Below are positions 55,527 to 63,560 of a DNA stretch of 64,000 nucleotides, in pieces. Made by a program: the position numbers and the translations under genes. Where the stretch lies: positions 62,001 to 126,000 of the forward strand of contig CAVRXV010000007.1 of NCBI GenBank assembly GCA_963725255.1, in the 5' to 3' direction. Each line of letters begins with the position of its first letter. The stretch's first letter is position 1. A model generated the notes under the pieces. The model was not told the DNA's origin and made no database searches. It saw nothing but the letters and a program-made list of their open reading frames with translations. This DNA comes from JAIEPX01 sp963725255. Its GTDB lineage: Bacteria > Pseudomonadota > Gammaproteobacteria > JAIEPX01.

Positions 55527-56765
55527 CTAGATCTTCTTAAAAATAATGCTTCCGTTGGTTCCGCCAAAACCAAAGGAATTGGATAATACTGCCTGAATTT
55601 TTCTTTCTTGTGCAGTATGCGGTACAAAATTCAAATCACAACCTTCGTCAGGATTATCTAAATTAATTGTGGGGGGACAAATTTGATCACGAATAGCGAG
55701 TACAGAAAAAATAGATTCAATCGCACCTGCTGCACCAAGTAAATGACCTGTCATTGATTTTGTTGAACTAACGGCCAATTTATTGGCATGTTCGCCAAAA
55801 GCTTGTTTAATTGAGCTTGCTTCAAGTACATCACCCGTCGGTGTGGATGTTCCATGCGCATTAATATAGTCGATATCTTCGGGATTCATTCCCGCGTCAC
55901 GTAAAGTATTCATCATCGATTTTACAAATCCTTTACCTTCATCATCTGGCGACGTGATATGAAATGCATCGGCGCTCATACCAAAACCCGCTAATTCAGC
56001 ATAAATATTTGCACCGCGTGCTTTTGCGTGTTCGTATTCTTCCAAGACCAACACACCCGCCCCTTCGCCTAAAACAAATCCATCGCGATCACGATCCCAA
56101 GGCCTGCTCGCTTTTTCGGGTTCGTCATTTCGAGTAGATAATGCGCGTAATGCCGAAAAACCTCCAACACCTAACGTAGTGGTTGCCATTTCTGTACCAC
56201 CCGTTAAAAATACATCAGCATCACCGTAGCTAATCATTCGTGCTGCAGTGCCAATATTATGATTAGCCGTTGTGCACGCAGAAACGATAGAAAAATTAGG
56301 ACCTTTTAATCCAAATTTTATTGAGACGATACCCGCGACCATGTTAATAATGACGCTAGGAATAAAAAAAGGTGAAATTTTACGCGGACCTGAAGCAGCA
56401 ACAATATCGCGCATATGTTCAATTCCAGGTAAGCCACCAATACCTGAACCAATGAGCACACCGATGCGATCAGCATTACTTTCACTGACTATAAGACCTG
56501 AATCTTCGAGCGCTTGTGTAGCAGCAGCAACACCGAATTGAATAAATAAATCATTTCGGCGAGCTTCTCGAGGATCCATATAGAGTGAAACATCGAAATC
56601 TTTAACAGCTGCGACGATCTTTGCAGGATAATCACTTGCATCGAATGCAGTAATTAATCCTACGCCCGATTTACCTGCAACAATATTTGACCAGGTATCC
56701 GCAACATTAAGACCCAGTGGAGAAACCATACCTAAGCCGGTAATTACAACGCGTCTTCGAGTCAT
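55527..56765 (-). CDS. fabF: 3-oxoacyl-ACP synthase II (FabF)
   Basis: FabF elongates acyl-ACP in fatty-acid synthesis and controls membrane fluidity. The 412 residues contain the active-site Cys in SIVSACTTANHNIG, the two His in NAHGTSTPTGD and SMTGHLLGAAGAIE, and the C-terminal NSFGFGGTNGSIIF. It follows acpP and precedes mltG. Confidence 0.97.
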   Translation of the reverse strand: MTRRRVVITGLGMVSPLGLNVADTWSNIVAGKSGVGLITAFDASDYPAKIVAAVKDFDVSLYMDPREARRNDLFIQFGVAAATQALEDSGLIVSESNADRIGVLIGSGIGGLPGIEHMRDIVAASGPRKISPFFIPSVIINMVAGIVSIKFGLKGPNFSIVSACTTANHNIGTAARMISYGDADVFLTGGTEMATTTLGVGGFSALRALSTRNDEPEKASRPWDRDRDGFVLGEGAGVLVLEEYEHAKARGANIYAELAGFGMSADAFHITSPDDEGKGFVKSMMNTLRDAGMNPEDIDYINAHGTSTPTGDVLEASSIKQAFGEHANKLAVSSTKSMTGHLLGAAGAIESIFSVLAIRDQICPPTINLDNPDEGCDLNFVPHTAQERKIQAVLSNSFGFGGTNGSIIFKKI

Positions 56766-56818
56766 GATGGTTTCCCCCTAAAATGAACGCGCAAACCTCG
56801 CGGTTTTCGCGAATAAGC

Positions 56819-57088
56819 TTATGCAGTATCTTTGACGTGAGTTTGAATATAATCAATGGCCTGCTGAACCGTTGTGATATTTTCAGCTTCTTCATCTGGA
56901 ATTTCGATTTCGAACTCATCTTCGAATGCCATGATTAATTCTACAGTGTCTAAAGAATCAGCACCGAGATCGTCGATAAATAAAGAAGTTCTAGCCACTT
57001 CTTCGGATTTGACACCCAATTGTTCAACGATGATATTGATCACTCGATCAGCAACTTTGTTGTCACGATCTTCAATAATTGCACCCAT
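56819..57088 (-). CDS. acpP: Acyl carrier protein
   Basis: ACP carries fatty-acid intermediates on phosphopantetheine. The 89 residues include the attachment site DLGADSLDTVELIMAFEDEF with the modified Ser. The sequence has a slightly longer N terminus than E. coli ACP (GAIIEDRDNKV). fabG normally lies directly upstream; here 6.4 kb of accessory DNA separates the two. Confidence 0.96.
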   Translation of the reverse strand: MGAIIEDRDNKVADRVINIIVEQLGVKSEEVARTSLFIDDLGADSLDTVELIMAFEDEFEIEIPDEEAENITTVQQAIDYIQTHVKDTA

Positions 57089-57269
57089 TAACTAATCCTC
57101 ATAAAATTGTCAAAACACAGATTTTCGGTGTTTTACTCAACACCAACCGTCTAGTGTATTCAAACAGCCAGAACTTGCAAGAGTTTCTTTTCGCTTGTGA
57201 AAACACGTAATAAATATGGGCGTAATCTAAGCAATAATTATTAAAAAAATGCATCTTTTGTTTTGAAAT

Positions 57270-57510
57270 GGCGTCGCGTCTTGAGTTGTGAGGGGTTTTT
57301 GAAAATCAATGGCAACTATTAGCAAAATAAATTAATTAAACCAAACATATTAACATATAAAAATACCTTTGATATCTGACCGATTGTCATTCTATGACTG
57401 TAAATTTTATTTACATTCTATTTTGACACCAATATTGCAATATGCATAGCGGTTTCATGATATTTTATCATCAAAAAGGTAAAACCTCTCACAACTCAAG
57501 ACGCGACGCC
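57270..57510. mobile_element. Inverted-repeat element, 241 bp
   Basis: A plus copy of the repeat (GGCGTCGCGTCTTGAG, 57270-57300) faces a minus copy (57481-57510) to form terminal inverted repeats of about 30 bp around an AT-rich non-coding centre. The element shares near-end bases (TTTTGAAAATCA on the left, TTTATCATCAAAA on the right) with the element at 60119. It has the form of a non-autonomous transposable element or REPIN. Confidence 0.85.
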
Positions 57511-57599
57511 GGAAATATTACATGTCATAACTCCTTGATTAAATGTAAAAAAGGAGATTATACCAACTTTTTATTGTATTCAATTTTTAATGCGATTGC

Positions 57600-57715
57600 C
57601 CTGGCATCCCTAGCGCTCACGAAGCGCAGCAGCGCGTGGTACAAGTCGATGGTGGGGGTAAATACCCAGGCAGGCCGGATTTCGCGTATCCAGGGAGGGG
57701 GCAATTGTTCGTAAT
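57600..57715 (+). other. GC-rich structured leader
   Basis: About 115 bases upstream of the possible OTU gene are far richer in GC than the surroundings and include short hairpins (GGGTA-AA-TACCC, GGAT...ATCC). It may be an RNA element or foreign debris. No RNA family is recognised. Confidence 0.3.
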
Positions 57716-57777
57716 AATTGACTCAGTTATCATGGGTCGAAGGGAATATCTTTATTATTACTATGAGGAGAGAGATA

Positions 57778-60003
57778 ATGCAGTATCGTGGTCATCTTTT
57801 AGATTCAGGGCCAGTGCTTACTGGCAAAGAAATGAGTGTCATGGCAACAGTGCACAATGCCTATCGTATGGAATTGTCTACTGAGGTCCCTATTTTTTTA
57901 GTAGTGAGTGAAAGTAATTTACCCCTTTATGATATGGGTGAATTTAAAAGAGATCCAAAAAGAGACCAGTGGTCATCGAGTCTTAAGGAGGGTTTACTAA
58001 GGCCTCATGCTCAAAGAATGATTCATCGGATAGTTCAATTTTTTCGATCTCAATCAGAATACGAGCAAAATTTATCTGTACTTATGGTGTGCAGAGAATT
58101 GATAGAATGGATCATTCACCTTTCGGAGGCGCCGTGTAATGTAGAAACACTTGATACACTGAGGCGACGTAGTCGATATTTGGAAACGATACTAGACTCA
58201 GGTTGTTTTTCGCGAGATGCTGAATTATTGAAATTGTTTAGTTTGCTACGACATGAAGTATTGATTATTATTTCTACCCTAGAGTGGAGATTATTTGAAA
58301 ATCAGCAAGTTGAGCATTTAGAATCAATCATTTACGCAGCAAGGAATGTTCTGAGTTATGGTTTCAATTTTCTCTACTATATTTTAAGTGATATTGAGAA
58401 TCTATACTACCCTAATATTACTTTATTTTCTTCAGAGGATCCCATTTATTCTGAGATTGCTAGAACACAAGCAGGTCAGTTATTAACACGGCTAAGACAC
58501 TCGCCAGAATGTTGTGTTATATTTCCTGAAAATGCCGTTTTAGGTTTATCAGAGAAAGAATTATTTCAGAGGATTTCTCCTAATCCATTTTTAAGATCTG
58601 TTAGCGCATCACTAATTCCTTCGGAGTTGATAGAGGATTCTTTATTTGGCACTGCTGTTGATCAAGGTTTATGGGAAGATTTAGGTCATTATGCCCATGC
58701 AGGAATATTGAGACAATTTAAAGAGGATCCAGAATTATTAGCAACATTTATTAATATGCATGCCATATTAAAAGATTGGGCGAGTGTGGTATTACTCTTA
58801 GTTCAATTTAATAGCAGAAGCAAAGGGGGTACGCGAGTCTTGGAGTCAGATAATAATATTAAGCGATCTACCTTACTCATGAAAAACCTGTGCAATATTG
58901 GTGCTGCACTGGTTAAATGCCAGAATGACTTATCTGATTCTGTCGATCGACATGCTCTTGCTCTTCAATCAGGACCAAAAATAAAGTTAAGGTCAGAACA
59001 GGTGTGCTGGCTAGCTAATTATCAAAGTGTTAAACCCATAGATACTCAATTATTTGAGGCACTAGATACATGTTTAAATCAGGTCAGACATTTTCAAGCG
59101 ATGCAGTTAACGATGCCGATGTATGAACCTCCTACCCAAGGAGGGCCAGGATTAAGCTTGAGGAATCCTGTGGATTATTTTTTCGGAAAAACACGACCGG
59201 ATAGTGGTGCTTCTAAAAGAGCCATGCTCGTGCCCAGAGTTCAAATTATTAAACTACAAGAGGCTGAATTTGTCAGGCATCCGGTAGGCGAAGAGGATGC
59301 TTATGAACCCTTTGGTTTGGATCGCGTTGCAGCCTATCAATGTCTTTTTCAGCATATTACTACTGTTCGAAATCTAGCTAAGCCTGTTCTTCAAGAAGTC
59401 CTTTTTGCAAACGAAGAATTTGCAAATTGGTTGTCGGATGAACATCCCGGTGTTAAAAAAGCTTCAGCAGAGTATCATGCCGCACTGGGGCGTAATGATC
59501 CAGAAATTCAGCGCTACTGGAATGCTTTGAACGGGTTTTGTGAAGATCTCAACCTTTTTGACCAATTTATTGTCTATAATGTTTTGCATAAAAGAGCAGG
59601 TCAAATTGCGCATCCTTTGATATTAGGTGCTCTTGCGCACATCAAAGGTGTCAATTTGAGTTTTTATGCGATTGCTGAGAATGGGGAAATGATGGTTCAT
59701 CCTAGATTTCCAAATCACGTTTCCCCAAATGCAACACAAACTATCTGTCTGCTCTCTATTGACGGTAAACGCTATGAAAAAGTGGAATTAAGGCAAGAAA
59801 AGCAGGAAAGAAAAGTCTATTCAGACTCAAATTTCGGTGGATCAGCAACGTTATATCAACCTGCATCACCGAGGAGTGGCTCTGAAGATGGATCCTTAAA
59901 AGGCCAGTCTTCTGTACTCGAAACTAGTGAGATGGAAGTGAGTTCAATGGCAGAGTCGGATAATAATTTAGGTAGTCCGTCTACAAATAGTGGCAAGAAA
60001 TAA
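57778..60003 (+). CDS. Large protein with possible OTU-like C-terminal domain
   Basis: This 741-residue protein has no signal peptide. ATG at 57778 follows GAGGAGAGAG. Residues 1-500 are helical and unrecognised. From about 515, VAAYQCLFQHITTVRNL (Cys522) and AHPLILGALAHIKGVNLSFY with the later GKRYEKVEL (Arg665-Tyr666) follow the layout of OTU cysteine proteases: DGNCLF-type Cys, ALA-xx-G-vNI helix, and His-Tyr. However the residue before Tyr666 is Arg, not His, so it may be inactive. The last 60 residues are Ser-rich and disordered. A host-directed deubiquitinase-like role is only a hypothesis. Confidence 0.55.
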   Translation: MQYRGHLLDSGPVLTGKEMSVMATVHNAYRMELSTEVPIFLVVSESNLPLYDMGEFKRDPKRDQWSSSLKEGLLRPHAQRMIHRIVQFFRSQSEYEQNLSVLMVCRELIEWIIHLSEAPCNVETLDTLRRRSRYLETILDSGCFSRDAELLKLFSLLRHEVLIIISTLEWRLFENQQVEHLESIIYAARNVLSYGFNFLYYILSDIENLYYPNITLFSSEDPIYSEIARTQAGQLLTRLRHSPECCVIFPENAVLGLSEKELFQRISPNPFLRSVSASLIPSELIEDSLFGTAVDQGLWEDLGHYAHAGILRQFKEDPELLATFINMHAILKDWASVVLLLVQFNSRSKGGTRVLESDNNIKRSTLLMKNLCNIGAALVKCQNDLSDSVDRHALALQSGPKIKLRSEQVCWLANYQSVKPIDTQLFEALDTCLNQVRHFQAMQLTMPMYEPPTQGGPGLSLRNPVDYFFGKTRPDSGASKRAMLVPRVQIIKLQEAEFVRHPVGEEDAYEPFGLDRVAAYQCLFQHITTVRNLAKPVLQEVLFANEEFANWLSDEHPGVKKASAEYHAALGRNDPEIQRYWNALNGFCEDLNLFDQFIVYNVLHKRAGQIAHPLILGALAHIKGVNLSFYAIAENGEMMVHPRFPNHVSPNATQTICLLSIDGKRYEKVELRQEKQERKVYSDSNFGGSATLYQPASPRSGSEDGSLKGQSSVLETSEMEVSSMAESDNNLGSPSTNSGKK

Positions 60004-60021
60004 ATTTTATTAAGCATCTAA

Positions 60022-60044
60022 GAGGGGCGAAATCATCGCCCCTC
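60022..60044 (+). terminator. Hairpin terminator after the OTU-like gene
   Basis: GAGGGGCGA and TCGCCCCTC form a nine-base perfect stem with loop AATCA, 19 bases after the stop. The T-rich stretch starts about eight bases further on, so the terminator is imperfect. Confidence 0.6.
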
Positions 60045-60118
60045 CTAGACAGGATTTTATTTTTTATTACTTTTATTTTTACGTCGTGTATCGACTTTAA
60101 AAATAAAGAAAAATAAAG

Positions 60119-60357
60119 GGCGTCGCGTCTTGAGTTGTGAGAGGTTTTTGAAAATCATTGGCGGATATTCATGAATTGAATTGATAAACTAAAAATTATT
60201 ATTGCAGAAAAGCCAACTTGATACCTGATAAATATCAACATCTGGCTTACTTTAAATTTGATTTCTATTACCATATTAAAGTTAGATTCTTCCCGTTTAT
60301 TTTACAAATATTTATCATCAAAATTGCAAAACCTCTCACAACTCAAGACGCGACGCC
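60119..60357. mobile_element. Inverted-repeat element left of the RAYT gene, 239 bp
   Basis: Plus copy at 60119-60150 and minus copy at 60326-60357 enclose an AT-rich centre. The minus copy contains the last codons and the stop of the RAYT gene, so transposase and element are physically fused. Confidence 0.9.
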
Positions 60358-61313
60358 TTAAATTCTAATTGCATTTTACAAATTGCGACTAATGCTAGTA
60401 ATTCCTTTGACTTAGAAAGTTTCTTTTGGAAGCTCTTTAGGGTGGAACTTATCCCTGAATAATGACGATTCGATAGAAATTTTGCTATTTCTGTAACCTT
60501 ATAAGAAAACATATGCCTGCTGAGATAAATGAATATATTTCTGAATTGATTAGATTTTCCAGGGCATGATTGTTTAACATTTTCAGGGGATTGTTGTGTG
60601 ACTTTTGCAATAACATCAGCAATAACTAACAACGGGAGCTTATTGTTAAAATATTCGTAGTCCGATATTTCTTTTGATTCTGGTTTTTTAATTTTAAGAT
60701 TTTTGATAAATTTATTAGACCCCAGAATGGATTTCACTGTCTTCCTTGAATAAAATTCCTCCATTAATGGGTCATTCCCTTCACTCATATACATTGTATA
60801 TTCCTCAACAAAGTTTTCCTCATTAAAATACTCTTGAATGAAATCCGTATGAAACCATGTTGGTTTTTGACGATCACCAATATAATAGGGGTAACTCGAC
60901 CAACAATCATCCTTCATTTGATTAGTAAGCCTTGCTTCAAGGGGATTTAAATGTATATAACGGGATAATGGCAATAAATACTCATCACTATCAACTAAAA
61001 TGGCTTTAAATCTACCACGAAATAATGGGCCATCACGAGATAAGTCTTTATTTAGCCTTGCGGTATAAACACTATTAAGATATTGCATGAGTTCTGGTAA
61101 ATTAGGTTCCCATGTACGCAACAGTAAATGATAGTGATTTGACATTAAACAATAGGCATGAATTTCCGCTTTATAAACTTTTGAAATATGTTCCAATAAA
61201 TTTATAAATTCATGTCGATGTTTTTTTTCAAAAAAAATCCGTTGCTTATTAACGCCACGATTCATGACGTGGTACCAAGCACCTGGATATAAAATTCGTA
61301 GTTGTCTTGCCAT
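60336..61313 (-). CDS. REP-associated tyrosine transposase (RAYT, Y1_Tnp)
   Basis: The 325-residue protein starts MARQLRILYPGAWYHVMNRG and has the HUH motif His60-Tyr-His62 in LMSNHYHLLLR and the nucleophilic Tyr119 in LSRYIHLNPLEAR. The C-terminal part (about 230-310) is a DnaA-like helix-turn-helix (FSYKVTEIAKFLSNRHYSGI) common in RAYTs. It is single-copy here and flanked on both sides by inverted pairs of the GGCGTCGCG repeat. Its last seven residues ASRLEL plus stop are read from the left element. It is therefore the likely mobiliser of the family. Confidence 0.92.
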   Translation of the reverse strand: MARQLRILYPGAWYHVMNRGVNKQRIFFEKKHRHEFINLLEHISKVYKAEIHAYCLMSNHYHLLLRTWEPNLPELMQYLNSVYTARLNKDLSRDGPLFRGRFKAILVDSDEYLLPLSRYIHLNPLEARLTNQMKDDCWSSYPYYIGDRQKPTWFHTDFIQEYFNEENFVEEYTMYMSEGNDPLMEEFYSRKTVKSILGSNKFIKNLKIKKPESKEISDYEYFNNKLPLLVIADVIAKVTQQSPENVKQSCPGKSNQFRNIFIYLSRHMFSYKVTEIAKFLSNRHYSGISSTLKSFQKKLSKSKELLALVAICKMQLEFKASRLEL

Positions 61314-61396
61314 AATGAAAAATGGTACTGAATCTCTATCTTGAATTATACTCGTGTTTTTGAAATTATTTCGGCGGTTTTTCGGCGTCCTATTTC

Positions 61397-61615
61397 GGCG
61401 TCGCGTCTTGAGTTGTGATAGGTTTTACTAATATACAGAGTTTACACGGTAATAATCTACGTAGAATTATTAATGTGTAATAAAAACAATAAATTAGACG
61501 AGCGACAATTATTCCAAGAATTTTGAAATGATAAATTATAGTGTAATTTTTAATGATTTAGTTTAATTAAACCACCAAATTGGCAAAACCTATCACAACT
61601 CAAGACGCGACGCCG
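61397..61615. mobile_element. Inverted-repeat element right of the RAYT gene, 219 bp
   Basis: Plus copy at 61397-61428 (GGCGTCGCGTCTTGAG, GATAGGTTTT variant) and minus copy at 61582-61615 (CCTATCACAACTCAAGACGC) with AT-rich centre. A partial extra end (TTCGGCGTCCTA) precedes it. It lies upstream of both the RAYT gene and the RNA ligase gene. Confidence 0.9.
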
Positions 61616-61704
61616 TAATCGCAGCCCGCAGACAAAACTACTAGTATCGGTTTTGTAAATAATATCTGTGATACGATTATTTCTTTTAACTAAGGAGATA
61701 AAAA

Positions 61705-62394
61705 ATGTTAAGTGATTTTCCAAAAATTGAGTGTCTCTTTATACGGAAAACTTACAAAGTGAACATTGCTGACTTTAATCAACATGGGTCAGCACTACAA
61801 TTACGCACACCCGAGGTGTATTTGGTCACTAATGAAGTTAATCCAGGTTTTGAATGGGTTTTAGAAGATAAGGATACTATTGCGGTTGAAAAGTTAAATG
61901 GTACAAATGTCAAATTAAAAACTGAATCTGGACGGCTGATAGCACTACAAAATCGAAAAAATATCCTCGATCCCCTACTCATAATGAAAGGAAAAAGTTT
62001 CATCATTGAAGGAGTATTTACCTCGATACAAAAAGGGTATATTGAAGATAATCAGGAACAAGCTGGTGAATTAATTGGCCCAAAATTACAAGGAAACCCG
62101 TACAAAATGCAAACTCATCTCTGGTACCCATTTGAAAAAGCTATCAATCATTTGAAATACAAATCTTTCCACGAACATGATCGCAACCTTGTAAACTTCA
62201 GCAATTGGTTTCAACATCACTTAAAAAGTTTATATCATACAAAACAAGTTGGTTATGAGAACGCTGAGTTTGCTGAAGGTGTGATTTTTTACAACTTAAA
62301 ACGTAAAGCAGAAAATAAAACTTACATGGCAAAATTACGGCGAGACATGTTCGCATGGTATTATGAGGATAAAATCGAAATTTATAGAGAATAA
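61705..62394 (+). CDS. RNA ligase-like nucleotidyltransferase
   Basis: The 229-residue protein carries the ligase motifs in order: motif I VEKLNGTNVKL with Lys63 as AMP acceptor, motif III FIIEGVF with Glu102, motif IV FAEGVIFYN with Glu191, and motif V region YMAKLRRDMF with Lys210. The stretch GPKLQGNPYKMQTHLWYPF is typical of RNA ligases of the Rnl2 type. ATG follows AAGGAGATAAAAA. It has no accessory domain, so it may need a partner. RNA repair, perhaps after toxin cleavage, is the natural guess. It is surrounded by repeat elements, a sign of transfer. Confidence 0.85.
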   Translation: MLSDFPKIECLFIRKTYKVNIADFNQHGSALQLRTPEVYLVTNEVNPGFEWVLEDKDTIAVEKLNGTNVKLKTESGRLIALQNRKNILDPLLIMKGKSFIIEGVFTSIQKGYIEDNQEQAGELIGPKLQGNPYKMQTHLWYPFEKAINHLKYKSFHEHDRNLVNFSNWFQHHLKSLYHTKQVGYENAEFAEGVIFYNLKRKAENKTYMAKLRRDMFAWYYEDKIEIYRE

Positions 62395-62446
62395 TTATAG
62401 CAAAACTTCCGAGAAGCAGGTGATTACTCTAAGACTGCCTACTCTA

Positions 62447-63313
62447 CTACTCCGACACCTTCGTATAATGTGTGATCATCTCCCAGAAGACTTCATTTTC
62501 TGGTGAGAGAATCTCATCGGGGTTATAACCTAGGCTAATGGCAATTTCTTTATAGTTCATCTGCACTCTTTTCCATTTTGAATCTTGAAGGGGAATGTCA
62601 CTGTGATTATGACAGATAAGATTCGGAATACTTTCTCCACGTTCAATTAGATAATTCTCAAAACGTTTATAAACAGTTGTCTCGAAAGTACCCGGGTCCC
62701 ATGTAACAAGACCCAGCTGACAACCTATGGAAGATTGAAGAGCTTGAGTTAATTGTACAAGTAACTTGCTGCTCCAACATGGCAGATAGTAAAGTAGTCC
62801 TTCCATCAGGAAAAAAGAATTTCTACCCATAATCAATGAATTCAAAGTTTGTTCAAGAGATATGAGATCATCTTTGTTAGCTAAATTCGTTTCTAAGAAA
62901 ATAATTTTACGATGTGGCAATTTCCCTCTTGAGTAAAGTTCATCAATCCTTTCTTGCTTTTTTCTAACATTATCTGGAGAGTCCACCTCAATATAAAGGT
63001 GATCTTCATGTAATAAAAATGGGTATGATGTGAAACCAGCACCGATATTAACAAATACTCCATTAGGTTGATCAGCAAAGAATTTGCGAGTTGCTTCCAG
63101 AAAAAATCGATGTCGAAGTGATAATGTAACATTCTCCATAGGAGTTACTGCTTTTACATATTCCGCATGGTGAGCACGAGAAGCTTCATTGAGCCATAAA
63201 TGAGCAAATTCATCACCACTCATTTTGACATCGACAGCACGACATGCAGCCATCCAATAAGCTGTGTCATTGACCGCAGATCTGTCAGAATTCATCCCCA
63301 TCACATCCCCCAT
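62447..63313 (-). CDS. Leucine carboxyl methyltransferase-family protein
   Basis: The 288-residue protein belongs to the LCMT/PPM family of SAM-dependent methyltransferases: NDTAYWMAACRAVDV, VFVNIGAGFTSYPFLL (motif I), IEVDSPDNVRKKQERI (acidic motif II), FLETNLANKD and FLMEGLLYYLP. Bacterial members methylate small molecules or toxins. Three ATGs (63313, 63301, 63295) are possible starts. It lies between the RNA ligase and fabG in opposite and same directions respectively. The substrate is unknown. Confidence 0.82.
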   Translation of the reverse strand: MGDVMGMNSDRSAVNDTAYWMAACRAVDVKMSGDEFAHLWLNEASRAHHAEYVKAVTPMENVTLSLRHRFFLEATRKFFADQPNGVFVNIGAGFTSYPFLLHEDHLYIEVDSPDNVRKKQERIDELYSRGKLPHRKIIFLETNLANKDDLISLEQTLNSLIMGRNSFFLMEGLLYYLPCWSSKLLVQLTQALQSSIGCQLGLVTWDPGTFETTVYKRFENYLIERGESIPNLICHNHSDIPLQDSKWKRVQMNYKEIAISLGYNPDEILSPENEVFWEMITHYTKVSE

Positions 63314-63522
63314 AAATAGGCTTCTAACTTAAAAGTACTTGCAATTATTGGTTGCTCACAAAAAAACTCACCATATATAGTTGATCAATTACTCAAATTA
63401 ATATCAGTTAGAGTGTCAAAAAATATAATGCATTGTCAATGATGATAATGTAAATATTCTTCTAAATAATGCAATTATGTTGTAAATATTTTGATGAGTT
63501 CAATGAAAAACATTATGGGAAT

Positions 63523-63557
63523 TGCAAAACCTATCACAACTCAAGACGCGACGCCGT
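63523..63557 (-). repeat. GGCGTCGCG repeat copy after fabG
   Basis: On the minus strand it reads GTACGGCGTCGCGTCTTGAG and TTGTGATAGGTTTTGC, starting a few bases after the fabG stop codon and in fabG orientation. I see no clear partner copy within 250 bases upstream. Confidence 0.88.
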
Positions 63558-63560
63558 ACT

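Noticed and set aside
57442..57714. 90-codon frame before the OTU-like gene
   Set aside because: It runs through the end of an inverted-repeat element and a GC-rich leader; its amino acid sequence looks random.
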